Positions 53,988 to 63,630 of a DNA stretch of 64,000 bases are shown here, piece after piece. Source of the DNA: Corbicula japonica (Eukaryota; Mollusca; Bivalvia; Venerida; Cyrenidae); the NCBI GenBank assembly GCA_038501625.1, contig JAZAYU010000035.1, forward strand, positions 754,001 through 818,000, read 5' to 3'. Under the pieces are notes generated by a model. That model was not told the DNA's origin, did no database searches, and saw only the letters and a list, made by a program, of their open reading frames with translations. A program made the translations under genes and the position numbers. How positions within the stretch are numbered: position 1 is the first letter of the stretch; every line of letters begins with the position of its first letter.

Positions 53988-54094
53988 TGTTTCTTTGTTG
54001 TAGCTAGGTTTATTTTCCAATTTGACTGTGATAAAATCCTGCAAATAATTTTAAAGAGTATTATTTTTATGTGAAGTTTATATTGATTATTTAC

Positions 54095-54100
54095 ATTAAA
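54095..54100 (+). terminator. Possible ADGB poly(A) signal
   Basis: ATTAAA about 108 nt after the ADGB stop, in AT-rich sequence with a TTATTTATTG stretch beginning near 54129. Position fits a short 3' UTR; the cleavage site is not visible. Confidence 0.4.
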
Positions 54101-54193
54101 TTAAATGTTTTTCCTGAAAAATATCATATTATTTATTGATTGTGGTAGAACAAGTTCAAACTGAAGATTTTTCTTCTGAATGCTTAACTTGGT

Positions 54194-54433
54194 TTAACCC
54201 TTTCCTCCATATACACACCTTTATGGCATGGGCGAACAGTGTAGATCCAGATCAGCCAGCACATTCATGCCGTCTGATAAGGATCTGCACTGGTCGCATT
54301 TTGGTGAGAAATAACCTAACAAATCAAAAAGAGAACAGTTTAGATCCTGATCAGATGTCATGGATGTGCCAGCTGGTCTGGATCTACACTGGTCGCACAT
54401 GCATAAAACATGTTTAATGGAGGAAAGGGTTAA
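54194..54433 (+). mobile_element. TTAA double-hairpin MITE with inverted centre
   Basis: Outer arms in plus orientation (ACACCTTTATGGCATGGGCG left; TGGTCGCACATGCATAAAAC right) with clean TTAA ends, but the centre reads CATTTTGGTGAGAAATAACC, opposite to other plus copies. Lies just past the ADGB 3' end. Confidence 0.88.
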
Positions 54434-55022
54434 ACAGTGCAAGAGTTTTTGCACAAAGTGATAAATTCAAGTTGTGATTGTAACTGTGATAAAAAATTAA
54501 CACTGTGAAAGAATGGGTTAATTTGTTTACATGTTTTTAGTGCAGTTCCTTTTAACTTATTTAAAAAAAATATTGTTAAATATGTGATCCTGGTTACTTC
54601 ATTAAAAAAAATATTGTTAAATAGGTGATCTTATTTATTGTATTTTCTGTATAATTTTGGTTTGAGATTTCAAACAGGGCATTTTATATCTTGAAATTAT
54701 CAAGTTCCGTCCAGTGACAAAATGGCAAGTTTTCTCCTTTTAAGCTATATTATACCAGTGTATTATAATCAAAAGCACAGTCAACTTTTTTTTCAATTTG
54801 TTCTGCTAAATTATCAAGTTTTACACTGTGTTTAATATGTTATCAGGAAAATAATTTGGAACTTCAGGTTACCAATCAGTGCTCAATCAGTAACAAGTCG
54901 GGAGAACTTGCCATTTTCACACCATGTTCATTAATAGTAGCCCTACATTTGGTCCGTCCCTTCTGTAGCATATCATTGGTGTTGTCACGTAGGTGTGATA
55001 TGGGACTGTTGTTCTGGTCCTT

Positions 55023-55250
55023 TGAACCCTTTGCTCCATGGGATATGGCTGTTATCCATGGGCTAACAGTGGAAATCTGTGCCGTCTGATCAGCATCTAC
55101 ACTGTTAACCTTTCGATTCATTGGGTAATTTCTTACCAAGAAGCAAACAGAGAAGATCCTGATTTAACAGCATGGATGTGTTGGCTGATCTGGATCTACA
55201 CTGTTCCCACATGCATTATTATACCCTGTATGCATGAAGTAAAGGGTTAA
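55023..55250. mobile_element. Double-hairpin MITE, subfamily 2
   Basis: AACCCTTTGCTCCATGGGATA ... GAAGTAAAGGGTTAA; hairpin 1 shortened. Confidence 0.8.
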
Positions 55251-55545
55251 ATCTTTTTAATTCTTGTTTCACAAAATGTCAGTTGTTATATTACCACATA
55301 TTAAAGAGTGGAGCCATACGAAAAGGTGTTTTAGAGAACTTAACATGATAAAAGTTGAGCAGCATGACACATTTTCCTGTTTTGCGTAATTTCTTAATTT
55401 TTAAGGAAATCTAAGTATATTTTATTTTGTTCAAAAACAAAAGTAATATTGAGCTTAATAAGTTGTTGATATTTAATATGGACATTATTTCCATCTAGAA
55501 CATTTTATGCAAGGCTTGTTACTTTCTTTTGATTCTAATATATAC

Positions 55546-55770
55546 TACTCAAAATTTGATAGGGATCGCTTTTTATTTCTTAAATATCTCATAAGTTGTA
55601 AACTAATTATAAGTGATTATACTTTGATACATGTAGATCATTCTTATAGCATACCTGACCTGTCCAGTAGATATTACAAATTTTCAGAATCACAGCAAAC
55701 ATGATAAAGTTTCAGCTTTATTTAAGGAATAAACACACTCTTATAAGTGATCCTTATCAAATTTTGAGTA
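55546..55770. mobile_element. Mariner-like MITE with TA flanks
   Basis: TACTCAAAATTTGATAGGGA at the left and the complement of TACTCAAAATTTGATAAGGA at the right, 225 bp including TA at both ends. Confidence 0.8.
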
Positions 55771-55988
55771 TAATATAAGAAGTTTGTTATTTGTTATAAG
55801 TGTATGATGTCAGCTGATATGGTGAATAAAAAGGCTGTAATTTTCAACCTTAGTAGTGATGTTGTCTTTTGTTCAAAATGTACTTATCAAAGTTTGCTAA
55901 GCACAAAGTTAACCACACATTAGTCAGAAGTACATGTGTATACATCACCATAATGTACAATGCATATTTACTAGTACATTCCAAATCC

Positions 55989-56033
55989 TTAACCCTTTCC
56001 TCCATAAACACACCTTAAAGTGTAAAGGATTAA
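55989..56033. mobile_element. Double-hairpin MITE reduced to its ends
   Basis: TTAACCCTTTCCTCCATAAA joined to GTGTAAAGGATTAA, 45 bp, both hairpins deleted. Confidence 0.65.
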
Positions 56034-56845
56034 GTGATGTATCCACAAGGTCCCCAGTGTGTACTACACTTAGCCTTGAATGACAGCTGTGCAAACAACA
56101 TAAACCTGTATTTTCATATTTTTTTATTTACCTTGCAATATTGATCATCTACCGATCATATACAACTCCACTCCAATTCTAACTTAAGGTTGCAAAATCT
56201 CACTAAAGTCGGATCAAACAAAATGTTAGATCTGATGACCACCTTCAAATACTGTATACAATCAATGGGGTTTACCACGATAACTAATTTTAGAATCTGT
56301 CAATCAGGAAGCATGACTTATAACACTTTCAGTATTGGTTGCAACATGATCTGCAAATGGAAATGAATAAATACGACATAAAACACACCTATATTCAGTA
56401 AAATACGTCTTGTCAACTCTTTACAGGTGATTTTTCAAATCTTTGCATGTTTAAACACAATGCATAAATAAATACAAAATTCAGAACGCCTTGGCTATTA
56501 CAGTGATCATCATGTGCTTTTTACAATTTTGTAGGCGACAATTTCAGAATATTGTTGATAAAAGTATGTTTAAGTGACTCGTCGTCAGTTCCCGTGACTA
56601 GCGGTTTTCAGATGATTTTAATCGGATTGCATTGAGCTTGACCCTGAACAGTTTGCACCAAAATCACTTTAGTCATGAAGACCTTGACCTTAATTGTCAA
56701 TCTTCAAACAGAGACTGATCAGAGCGTGCCAAGTAAATATTACAACCTGAAGACACAATGGGTTCTTTTTGCAAACTAGGTGTTGATCTGGGGCATTACT
56801 TTAATTGTAGTTTTTCAGGAAGTAATCAGGCTTGCTATAAATGCT

Positions 56846-57040
56846 GGGCTTTCACTAGAGGGAGACTTGGGAGAAGTGGCCTCCCAAAAGTGACCAGACT
56901 TCTCCCTTGTTTGAGCTATGGGAGAAGTCATTTTGTATAGACTGTGTAGGGAAAGAATGCTGTTGACTGCACAATCTTCTCCATAATTCAGTAAAATTAT
57001 GACAAAACTTCTCCCTGATTTGCAAGTCTAGTGAGAACCC
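56846..57040. mobile_element. Unclassified 195-bp MITE
   Basis: GGGCTTTCACTAGA at the left and TCTAGTGAGAACCC at the right form the ends; GGGAGAAGT and ACTTCTCCC repeats inside pair further. Confidence 0.65.
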
Positions 57041-57759
57041 GGAAATAATGCAGATTTCTATGATGAATATTCTTTTAATGCTCTAGTAAATTCAAAGGAA
57101 AAACAACAAACACAAAGCCCCAGCCCTAAACTTAAGTAAGAATATACTATTGAAAAATCATATTTGTCTATATAGACTCCAATATATAAACTCTAACAGA
57201 ACACAAAAGGTCCGATCGAATTCTTTCTTATAGACAGGATTTTCAATGATATTGTTAAATTATCGTTAACAAACTTTTAAGAAGCTAAATATAATGAAGC
57301 TATATTTAGAACCGACGAGACCACTTCATGCGCGATCTCGATTTCTGTGATGTTTCAGAAATCCTACTTTCGCTTTTAGTCGCGCCGACCATATTTATTT
57401 TAGTAAATTAAAATTGTATTAGCCCGAACTAATGCTGCAAATTTGTGCCTATAGTTCCAAATACATGTAATATTTCATACAACAGCGGGTTAAATTGAAG
57501 TAATGCCGCTTTAAATGTTGCTTTGTGATGTCGACTGCCAGCTTGTACTGAACAATTCTTTAATAATTGTGCTGAAAATTTTACATGTATCATAACTATT
57601 TGAAGCAGCATCATTCATATCATTGAACTGGCATAATCCATCACCCTTTTCATCAAGCATAAAACAAATCATGATTATGTAATCATTAGATGTTGTCTGA
57701 AGCTAGAATGTGTCCTCCAGACACTTACCTCCATTGCTGGAACATTTGTAATAACTAAG

Positions 57760-57920
57760 GGCCATAACTCTGGTGAAAATGGTCGCAGGAAAAAAAACCT
57801 TTACGATAATCTACACATCCTGCTTGATCATCTGTGCAAGTTTGAAAGAAATCCATCTGATAGTATAGGAGGGGAATGACTGCAACTCTATATGCCTCCC
57901 ACTTTGTGGGGGCATAAAAA
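57760..57920 (-). mobile_element. Terminal part of a repeat with CCCAC hairpin
   Basis: Ends in the palindrome TGCCTCCCACTTTGTGGGGGCA (about 57891-57912); the core has GGGCCATAACTCTGGTGAAA, a phrase like those in the pearl-type cores. Other end not found. Confidence 0.55.
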
Positions 57921-58014
57921 GACAACAAAACCATGTTTATTATGAATTTGCTTATTTTGATCCAGATTAGAACATGATCATTTACAATGTTGAAGCAAGT
58001 TTCTACAGAAGAAT

Positions 58015-58256
58015 TTAACCCTTTCCTCCATATATAAGCATTTTTACACATGTGCGACCAGTGTAGATCCAGATCAGCCAGCACATCTGCGCCATCTGAT
58101 CAGGATCTGCACTGGTCACATTTTGGTCAGAAATAACCTAACGATTCAAAAAGCGAACAGTTTAGATCCAGATTATCCGGCACATCCGTGCCGTCTGATC
58201 AGGATCTAAACTGTTCACCCTAGCAATAAAGATGTATCTATACAGGAAAGGGTTAA
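58015..58256 (-). mobile_element. TTAA double-hairpin MITE, near-consensus
   Basis: 242 bp, TTAACCCTTTCCTCCATAT ... ACAGGAAAGGGTTAA. Hairpin 2 has GATCCAGATTATCCGGCAC where other copies read GATCCTGATCAGACGGCAC, so its arms resemble those of hairpin 1. Confidence 0.92.
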
Positions 58257-58410
58257 ATTGTGTTATCATTCATTTTGCTAACAGGTATAAACTTATTGGA
58301 TTTGTAGAAGTTCTTTTTATTAAAATGATTATCATACAATACAATAATGCATAGTAAAATCATCCTTTATGGAATCTGCTAAGGTATTCTATGTGCGACC
58401 AGTGTAGATG

Positions 58411-59035
58411 CAGATCAGACTGCAACCAGACAAGTCTCCATTTTAGCCTATCGGATCAGACTGCAACCAGACAAGTCTCCATTTTAGCCAATCAGATCAG
58501 ACTGCAACCAGACAAGTCTCCATTTTAGCCAATCAGATCAGACTGCAACCAGACAAGTCTCCATTTCAGCCAATCAGATCAGACTGCTACCAGACAAGTC
58601 TCCATTTCAGCCAATCAGATCAGACTGCAATCAGACAAGTCTCCATTTTAGCCAATCAGATCAGACTGCAACCAGACAAGTCTCCATTTCAGCCAATCAG
58701 ATCAGACTGCAACCAGACAAGTCTCCATTTCAGCCAATCAGATCAGACTGCTACCAGACAAGTCTCCATTTCAGCCAATCAGATCAGACTGCAATCAGAC
58801 AAGTCTCCATTTTAGCCAATCAGATCAGACTGCAACCAGACAAGTCTCCATTTCAGCCAATCAGATCAGACTGCAACCAGACAAGTCTCCATTTCAGCCA
58901 ATCAGATCAGACTGCAACCAGACAAGTCTCCATTTCAGCCAATCAGATCAGTCTGCAACCAGACAAGTCTCCATTTCAGCCAATCAGATCAGACTGCAAC
59001 CAGACAAGTCTCCATTTCAGCCTTTCAGATCAGAC
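58411..59035. repeat. 41-bp minisatellite, ~15 copies
   Basis: Unit GATCAGACTGCAACCAGACA then AGTCTCCATTT(T/C)AGCCAATCA. Variants recur every four units: GCTACC at 58586 and 58750, each followed one unit later by GCAATC, a 164-bp higher-order period. The left flank is a double-hairpin MITE arm (GCGACCAGTGTAGATGCAGA, 58394-58413) and the right flank is a foldback end (ATTTTATGATCTTGTGCA). Confidence 0.92.
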
Positions 59036-59239
59036 CCATCCACATTCACAATTTTATGATCTTGTGCATAGCACAATTATCCCAACAAAAAATATACTAA
59101 ACCAAAAACAGAAATGTGTATTAGTGAAAAACATGTACAGGTGAAATTCCAAGTACTTTTATTGTTCGAGGCAAGCACTCTCCAATTAATAGTTCAGACG
59201 TTAAAATTATGATAATATCCTGACATTGTTTTTTTATTT

Positions 59240-59571
59240 TATTTTCACTCCATATATTTTAAAATACAGGTTTACTCAAACACTGGACTTGCCATCTAAT
59301 CTGGATCTAAATGGGTCACTTCTTTGTACAAAATAACCTAAAAGCTAACAATGTAGATCCTGATCAGATGGCTAGCTGATCAGGGCCCAAGATCATAAAA
59401 CTAAATTTTGAGATCAGTCTCAAATCTCAAGGATCTGATTGGCTGAAATGGCGACTTGTCAGATGCTTGAGATTTGAGACTGATCTCCAGATTAAGTTTT
59501 ATGATCTTGGGCACAGGATCTACACTGTTTACACAAGGATAACAGCCATATACCAGGGAATAAAGGGTTAA
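59240..59571. mobile_element. Double-hairpin MITE interrupted by a foldback
   Basis: TTCACTCCATATATTTT ... GGGAATAAAGGGTTAA, split within hairpin 2 after GCTGATCAG by the foldback at 59384-59513. Confidence 0.75.
59384..59513. mobile_element. Foldback palindrome with CAG duplication
   Basis: GGCCCAAGATCATAAAACTA ... TTTATGATCTTGGGCA between CAG at 59381-59383 and 59514-59516, inside a double-hairpin MITE. Confidence 0.9.
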
Positions 59572-59721
59572 TATTTAATTTTCATTATTTCATTAATTTA
59601 AAAAATAAAAGGTTTAACTGCATTTTTCAGGAAAAAAAAATACAGATGAGACCTAGAAAATCATAGATGATGTATATCTTAAAAATTTAATTATTAGTAC
59701 AGGTATCAAATTTGCCTGTTA

Positions 59722-59727
59722 TTTATT
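59722..59727 (-). terminator. Possible PCNP poly(A) signal
   Basis: AATAAA on the minus strand about 270 nt after the PCNP stop. An ATTAAA at 59889-59894 is a nearer alternative. Confidence 0.3.
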
Positions 59728-59998
59728 ATTTCAAGATAAATCCTGTATAACTGTTAAGTAATACGACTTTAAAACAAATACAGAGACCACAATGGTTCTG
59801 CAAATAGTTTTTCTTTTAATTGAGAGAAAAATGCATGATTTATATGTTTTTAATCGAACATGCACTAATATTTCCTTTTTAAAACAATTTAATAACTGAT
59901 AAATACAACAACACATTATTCTGTCCACTAGGAATGCCTCATTCTCCCAAAATTTAAAGTTTTGACACAAGATAATTCCTCAGCTCTCCGGAGCTGTG

Positions 59999-60134
59999 TC
60001 AGGATTTGTAATCTTCCTGTTCACCAAGCTCTTCCATTTGTCTCTTCAAGTCTCTTTCTATCATTTTAGTTCTGTCACAAAATCCAAGATTGCCTTTACC
60101 GAAGGAGTTTGGTCCCGCTGCTGTCCGAGTTTCT
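59999..60134 (-). CDS. PCNP: PCNP terminal coding exon
   Basis: 136 nt including the TGA stop at 59999-60001. Reads ETRTAAGPNSFGKGNLGFCD and then a charged helix ending EQEDYKS. The SAGPNSFxKGxxGF core matches PCNP; the C-terminal helix has diverged from vertebrates. Confidence 0.9.
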
Positions 60135-62791
60135 CTGCATTAAAGATATACAGATAGGGAGGAATATACCAGTCAGTAAATGACTTTTTCCCCATAGATA
60201 CTCTACCCACAAGTTGACCAAAATTATTCAAAAAGAGACTAAGTACCAATGCAAGAAAATTAACAACAACTTTAATTTATATCTTAATTCTTAGGTCTAA
60301 CGGGGAAGATGCATTGTATTTGAATCTTGCAAAACTGAGTATATATCCATCACATTTATGGTGCCATGACCAGTGTTTACAGGCCAAATCATGACTGCGG
60401 TAACGTTATGAATGTTATTCCACTACAACCTACCATATTGTCAGAATTGTATGCTTGAATTGCATTATTTTATGCCAATTTCATTTTTCTTCACTTGCTT
60501 TGAGATTATGTGTACAACATAGAACTATAATATTAACTTACCTGCCCACATTTTTCATTCTCATTTTAGCTTCCATTGGCATTTCTTCTTCGTCACTCTG
60601 AAAAACATGTATCACAAAATTAATGTTTTAGACATCATCATATAACCTAGATGTAATCAGATTTCCCCATAGTCAATACATTGGAAAAACAGATATCACC
60701 TAGGCCAAAGATCATAAAACTAAATCAGGAGACCAGTCTCAAATCTCAAGCATCCGACTGGCTGAAATGGCAAGTGGTTACCATTTCAGCTTATTTGATG
60801 CTTGAGATTTGAGAATGGTCTCAGATCTCAGTTTTATGATCTTGGGCCATGCCAACATCACTTCAAGAATTCAGACATCCTAAACAACAGTGTGTAATTT
60901 ATAAAGATAACTTGTTTCATCATTTTTAAATATGCACATAGCAAATCTGAGTTAAGGATTGAATTGATGTATTATTGCATAATAAGGATATAAAAAACAT
61001 TTAGCTGCATAGAAATAACAACACTACATGTATAACACTGCCTTATGCTTCAACAGCCTGATTGCAGCCTAATGGAGGGCAAAAAAAGCATATAAATTTA
61101 TATTTTCAGCAAATCAGTAACTATGGAATCACATCAACAGCTTATTATCCAATCAAATTCACTAACAATAGCCTTTTCCTCCCAATATACGTCTTTATGG
61201 CATGGGCGAACATTGTAGATCCAGATCATCACATCTGGATCTATACTGTTAGCTTTTCTGGTCAGAAATAACCTAATGAATTAAAAGCTCACAGTGTGCC
61301 AGCTGATCTGGATCTAAACTCTTGATCTGGATCTACTCTGTTTGCCCATGGGTAACTGAGTATCCCACAGAGTTAAGGATTTATCATTTATGTTAATGTG
61401 AGCTATATATGGGTTCAACATATAAAATATCAAGTTTGCACTGACCTCACTGTCTTCATTGAACACTGCTGCTATCTTTCCTGCCTTAGGTTTCACCGGG
61501 ACTACACTTTTTGTTGACTGTAAAAAATAATCAAGTCTTTAACCCTTTCCTCCATATATACACATTTTTATGCATGTGCGACCAGTGTAGATCCAGTTCA
61601 GCAGGCACATCAGTGCCATCTGATCAGGATCTGAACTTGTCGAATTCTGGTCATAAATAACCCTATGAATAAAAAGCGAACAGTTTAGATCCTGATCAGA
61701 CGGCATGTATGTTTTGGCTGATCAGACGGCATGTATGTGCCGGCTGATCTGGACCTAAACTGTTACCCTGTGAAATAAAGCTGTATCTGTGAAGGAAAGG
61801 GTTAAACTCCACTCTTTGACCTTCAATATAGTCAGGAAACTTCGTTCATCACATTTATTAAAATGACCTTAACTTGACTGAATAATGCTAATAATAATTA
61901 AACTTGCCTAAACCAAGCAATACTTTTAAAGTTTAAAAACAGACAACTTGTTTTTTTCACATTTCCCATTAGAGTCCTTTATATTAATTTACTGTCAACT
62001 ACATACTCCTTTATGCTTTGAATGTTGCTTGGTTATCAATTTGTTGTGTTTTTTTTCTTAATGACTTAATGGAATAATATTACGAATCTATTTCTAAACA
62101 TCCTATGATTGATCCATTAGTGTGACCACTGCTAAATTGTATCATATACTTAAGATCTGGATTCTGTTGCTCCATTTTGATAACTTTAAATGTCATGTCA
62201 TGTTTTATTTTCTTTAAGGCTTAAAATATTTTAATTTGACAAAAACTAGTTTTAACCCTCTTCTCCATATATACTCCTTTTTACACATGTGTGACCAGTG
62301 TAGATCCAGATCAGCCTGCACATCTGTGCCATCTGATTAGGATCTGGACTGGTTACATTTTCGGTAAGAAATAACCTAAAGAATCATTAATTGAACAGTG
62401 CAAATCCTGATCAGACGGCACGGATGTGCCGGCCGGCTGATCTGCATCTACACTGTTCGCCCACGCAATATAGGTGTGTCTATGAAGGAAAGGGTTTATA
62501 TAGCACTAATATCTAGAGACCATACCGGTGTTTGCAAAGCCATTTTTATTGGAGCTACTCCTGTTGTTTTCTGACTTCCACCAAGATTCATGCTAATTCC
62601 TGTTTTCTTCTCTGAGGACTTCTCAATCTTCCCAATGGTAGGAACAGAATCCGTCTTCTTTCCCAACATCATGGTAATCTTTCCACTGACCGGTTGTACT
62701 TTGCTCACTTTATTGGCGGATGAATCAGATGCATTGTCAGCATTAAACTTGCGTTTCTGTGGACTAACAATTTTATCATTGGTTGAACCTG
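59999..62791 (-). CDS. PCNP: PCNP gene, last four coding exons
   Basis: PCNP is a small nuclear PEST-containing protein, ubiquitinated in mammals by UHRF2/NIRF (family knowledge). Four minus-strand exons join in frame to give 175 residues and a stop: 62791-62526, 61517-61446, 60597-60542, 60134-59999. Recognisable parts in order are a KRK basic start, the repeated KIxMxLG-type motif (GKITMMLGKK), VFNEDSE, SDEEEMPMEAKMRMKNVGR, TAAGPNSFGKGNLGF and a charged C-terminus ending EDYKS. The mammalian protein is about 178 residues, so only a short N-terminal exon is missing, beyond 62800. It faces ADGB tail to tail. Confidence 0.9.
60542..60597 (-). CDS. PCNP: PCNP exon
   Basis: 56 nt between tttcag and gtaag. 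Reads SDEEEMPMEAKMRMKNVG, the most conserved PCNP motif. Confidence 0.92.
60703..60848. mobile_element. Foldback palindrome, GATC-end variant
   Basis: 146 bp, GGCCAAAGATCATAAAACTA ... TTTATGATCTTGGGCC. Flanks show no CAG. Lies in a PCNP intron. Confidence 0.82.
61168..61374. mobile_element. Double-hairpin MITE, rearranged
   Basis: CCTTTTCCTCCCAATATACG left; the right shows a repeated TGATCTGGATCTA; right arm decayed (CCCACAGAGTTAAGG). Lies in a PCNP intron. Confidence 0.65.
61446..61517 (-). CDS. PCNP: PCNP exon
   Basis: 72 nt, phase 0 at both ends, donor gtcagt. Reads STKSVVPVKPKAGKIAAVFN then EDSE; the AAVFNEDSE piece is the PCNP signature before the acidic segment. Confidence 0.9.
61539..61805 (-). 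mobile_element. TTAA double-hairpin MITE with internal duplication
   Basis: TTAACCCTTTCCTCCATATA ... GAAGGAAAGGGTTAA, 267 bp. The 25-nt extra length is a duplicated GCTGATCAGACGGCATGTAT segment in hairpin 2. Starts 22 bp upstream of a PCNP exon. Confidence 0.88.
62252..62498 (-). mobile_element. TTAA double-hairpin MITE
   Basis: TTAACCCTCTTCTCCATATA ... TGAAGGAAAGGGTTTA; hairpin 2 carries a GCCGGCCGG duplication. Ends 28 bp from the PCNP exon. Confidence 0.87.
62526..62791 (-). CDS. PCNP: PCNP exon (N-terminal half)
   Basis: 266 nt, first two bases completing a codon, donor gtatgg. The acceptor may be at 62791 or one codon later (62788), because ctcagcag offers two AGs. Reads STNDKIVSPQKRKFNADNAS and later SGKITMMLGKKTDSVPTIGK, Lys/Ser-rich with PCNP-type KIxMxLG repeats. 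Confidence 0.85.
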
Positions 62792-62819
62792 CTGAGAAGA
62801 AACTGAGAAAATTGAAATT

Positions 62820-63022
62820 ATGTTAGATTCTTAAACACCTTTTTTGAAAATTTTCAACATAGGAAAGTCCTATCGACTAGAATTCTAACCCACTGGAACA
62901 TTTTAAAATGGCAGTGTCAACTGGTACAGATCCATAATCTTAGTCTGACATACAACAGAAAGAAGTTAATTAATTACTGACAAAACAATTAAGTGTAATG
63001 ATATATAAATTATAATGATGAG
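62820..63022. other. PCNP intron, plain
   Basis: Upstream (on the minus strand) of the second PCNP exon. No PCNP start exon is visible here or in 63631-64000, which is AT-rich with a short TA repeat near 63870. Confidence 0.5.
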
Positions 63023-63630
63023 TACAGTGGTGTGGGGCAAGTCTGCGCACCTATCATAGAAGCTTAACTGTTGTGTATAACAAATTCAGTAGCTAAAGAC
63101 AAGTACCTGCCGGAAAGAAACTGTATCCATTCAGGAATTGGTTTGTTATCATTTATGTGCACGAATTTGCTTATGAGGCTTTAAAATGATGTCATACTGA
63201 AGCCACACCCATGTTTACATGCTGTCGAAAAACGTTGCCCAACTCTGCGCATGCCTATGTTGACTGTCAATTTTCTGTTTATATTAAAAAGTACGGCTCT
63301 CTCAAGCTATAAAACTTTTGAAAAGAATATTGAGTGAAAGGTCAAAATAAATAGCGACCATTTATTTGGGTCACAACTGTCAAAATTAGGAAGTTTTGGA
63401 ATGAGGGGGTATTAATAGCAAATTTATTTGATGATTTTGGTACTTTATAATAGCTATTTACTTACAAGACACGTTCTGGCAAGATGTACCCATCAGAATT
63501 TTCAAGAATTGTCATACTTGACTAAAACCACAGTTTGCAGCCAGTTCTTTTGACAACAGTGGTTTTGTAAATATATACAAATCAGGTGCGCAGAGTTGGG
63601 CAATGCGCAGACTTACCCCACACGACTGTA
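63023..63630. mobile_element. Mariner-like MITE with TA flanks
   Basis: TA then CAGTGGTGTGGGGCAAGTCT...; right end complement of CAGTCGTGTGGGGTAAGTCT, then TA. The TIR continues to TGCGCA (~25 bp, two mismatches). A sub-terminal repeat TGCGCAGAGTTGGGCAA sits inside the right end and, inverted, at 63235-63255. No transposase frame. Confidence 0.82.

Larger units (their letters stand above)
54434..57759. other. Intergenic region between convergent genes
   Basis: Besides the listed elements it has a short direct repeat (AAAAAAAATATTGTTAAATA at about 54562 and 54606) and unique-looking sequence at 56034-56845 and 57041-57759. No coding or RNA gene recognised. Confidence 0.5.

Noticed and set aside
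54856..55089. 77-codon plus-strand frame in the intergenic region
   Set aside because: Ends inside a double-hairpin MITE and has no family features; chance frame.
55507..55704. 65-codon plus-strand frame
   Set aside because: Lies across a TA-flanked MITE and AT-rich DNA; no protein signature.
57755..58084. 109-codon minus-strand frame
   Set aside because: Crosses a pearl-like repeat end and a MITE; repeat-derived.
58411..59035. CRISPR-like array
   Set aside because: Units are contiguous 41-bp repeats without unique spacers, in a eukaryotic genome, and derive from transposon arms.
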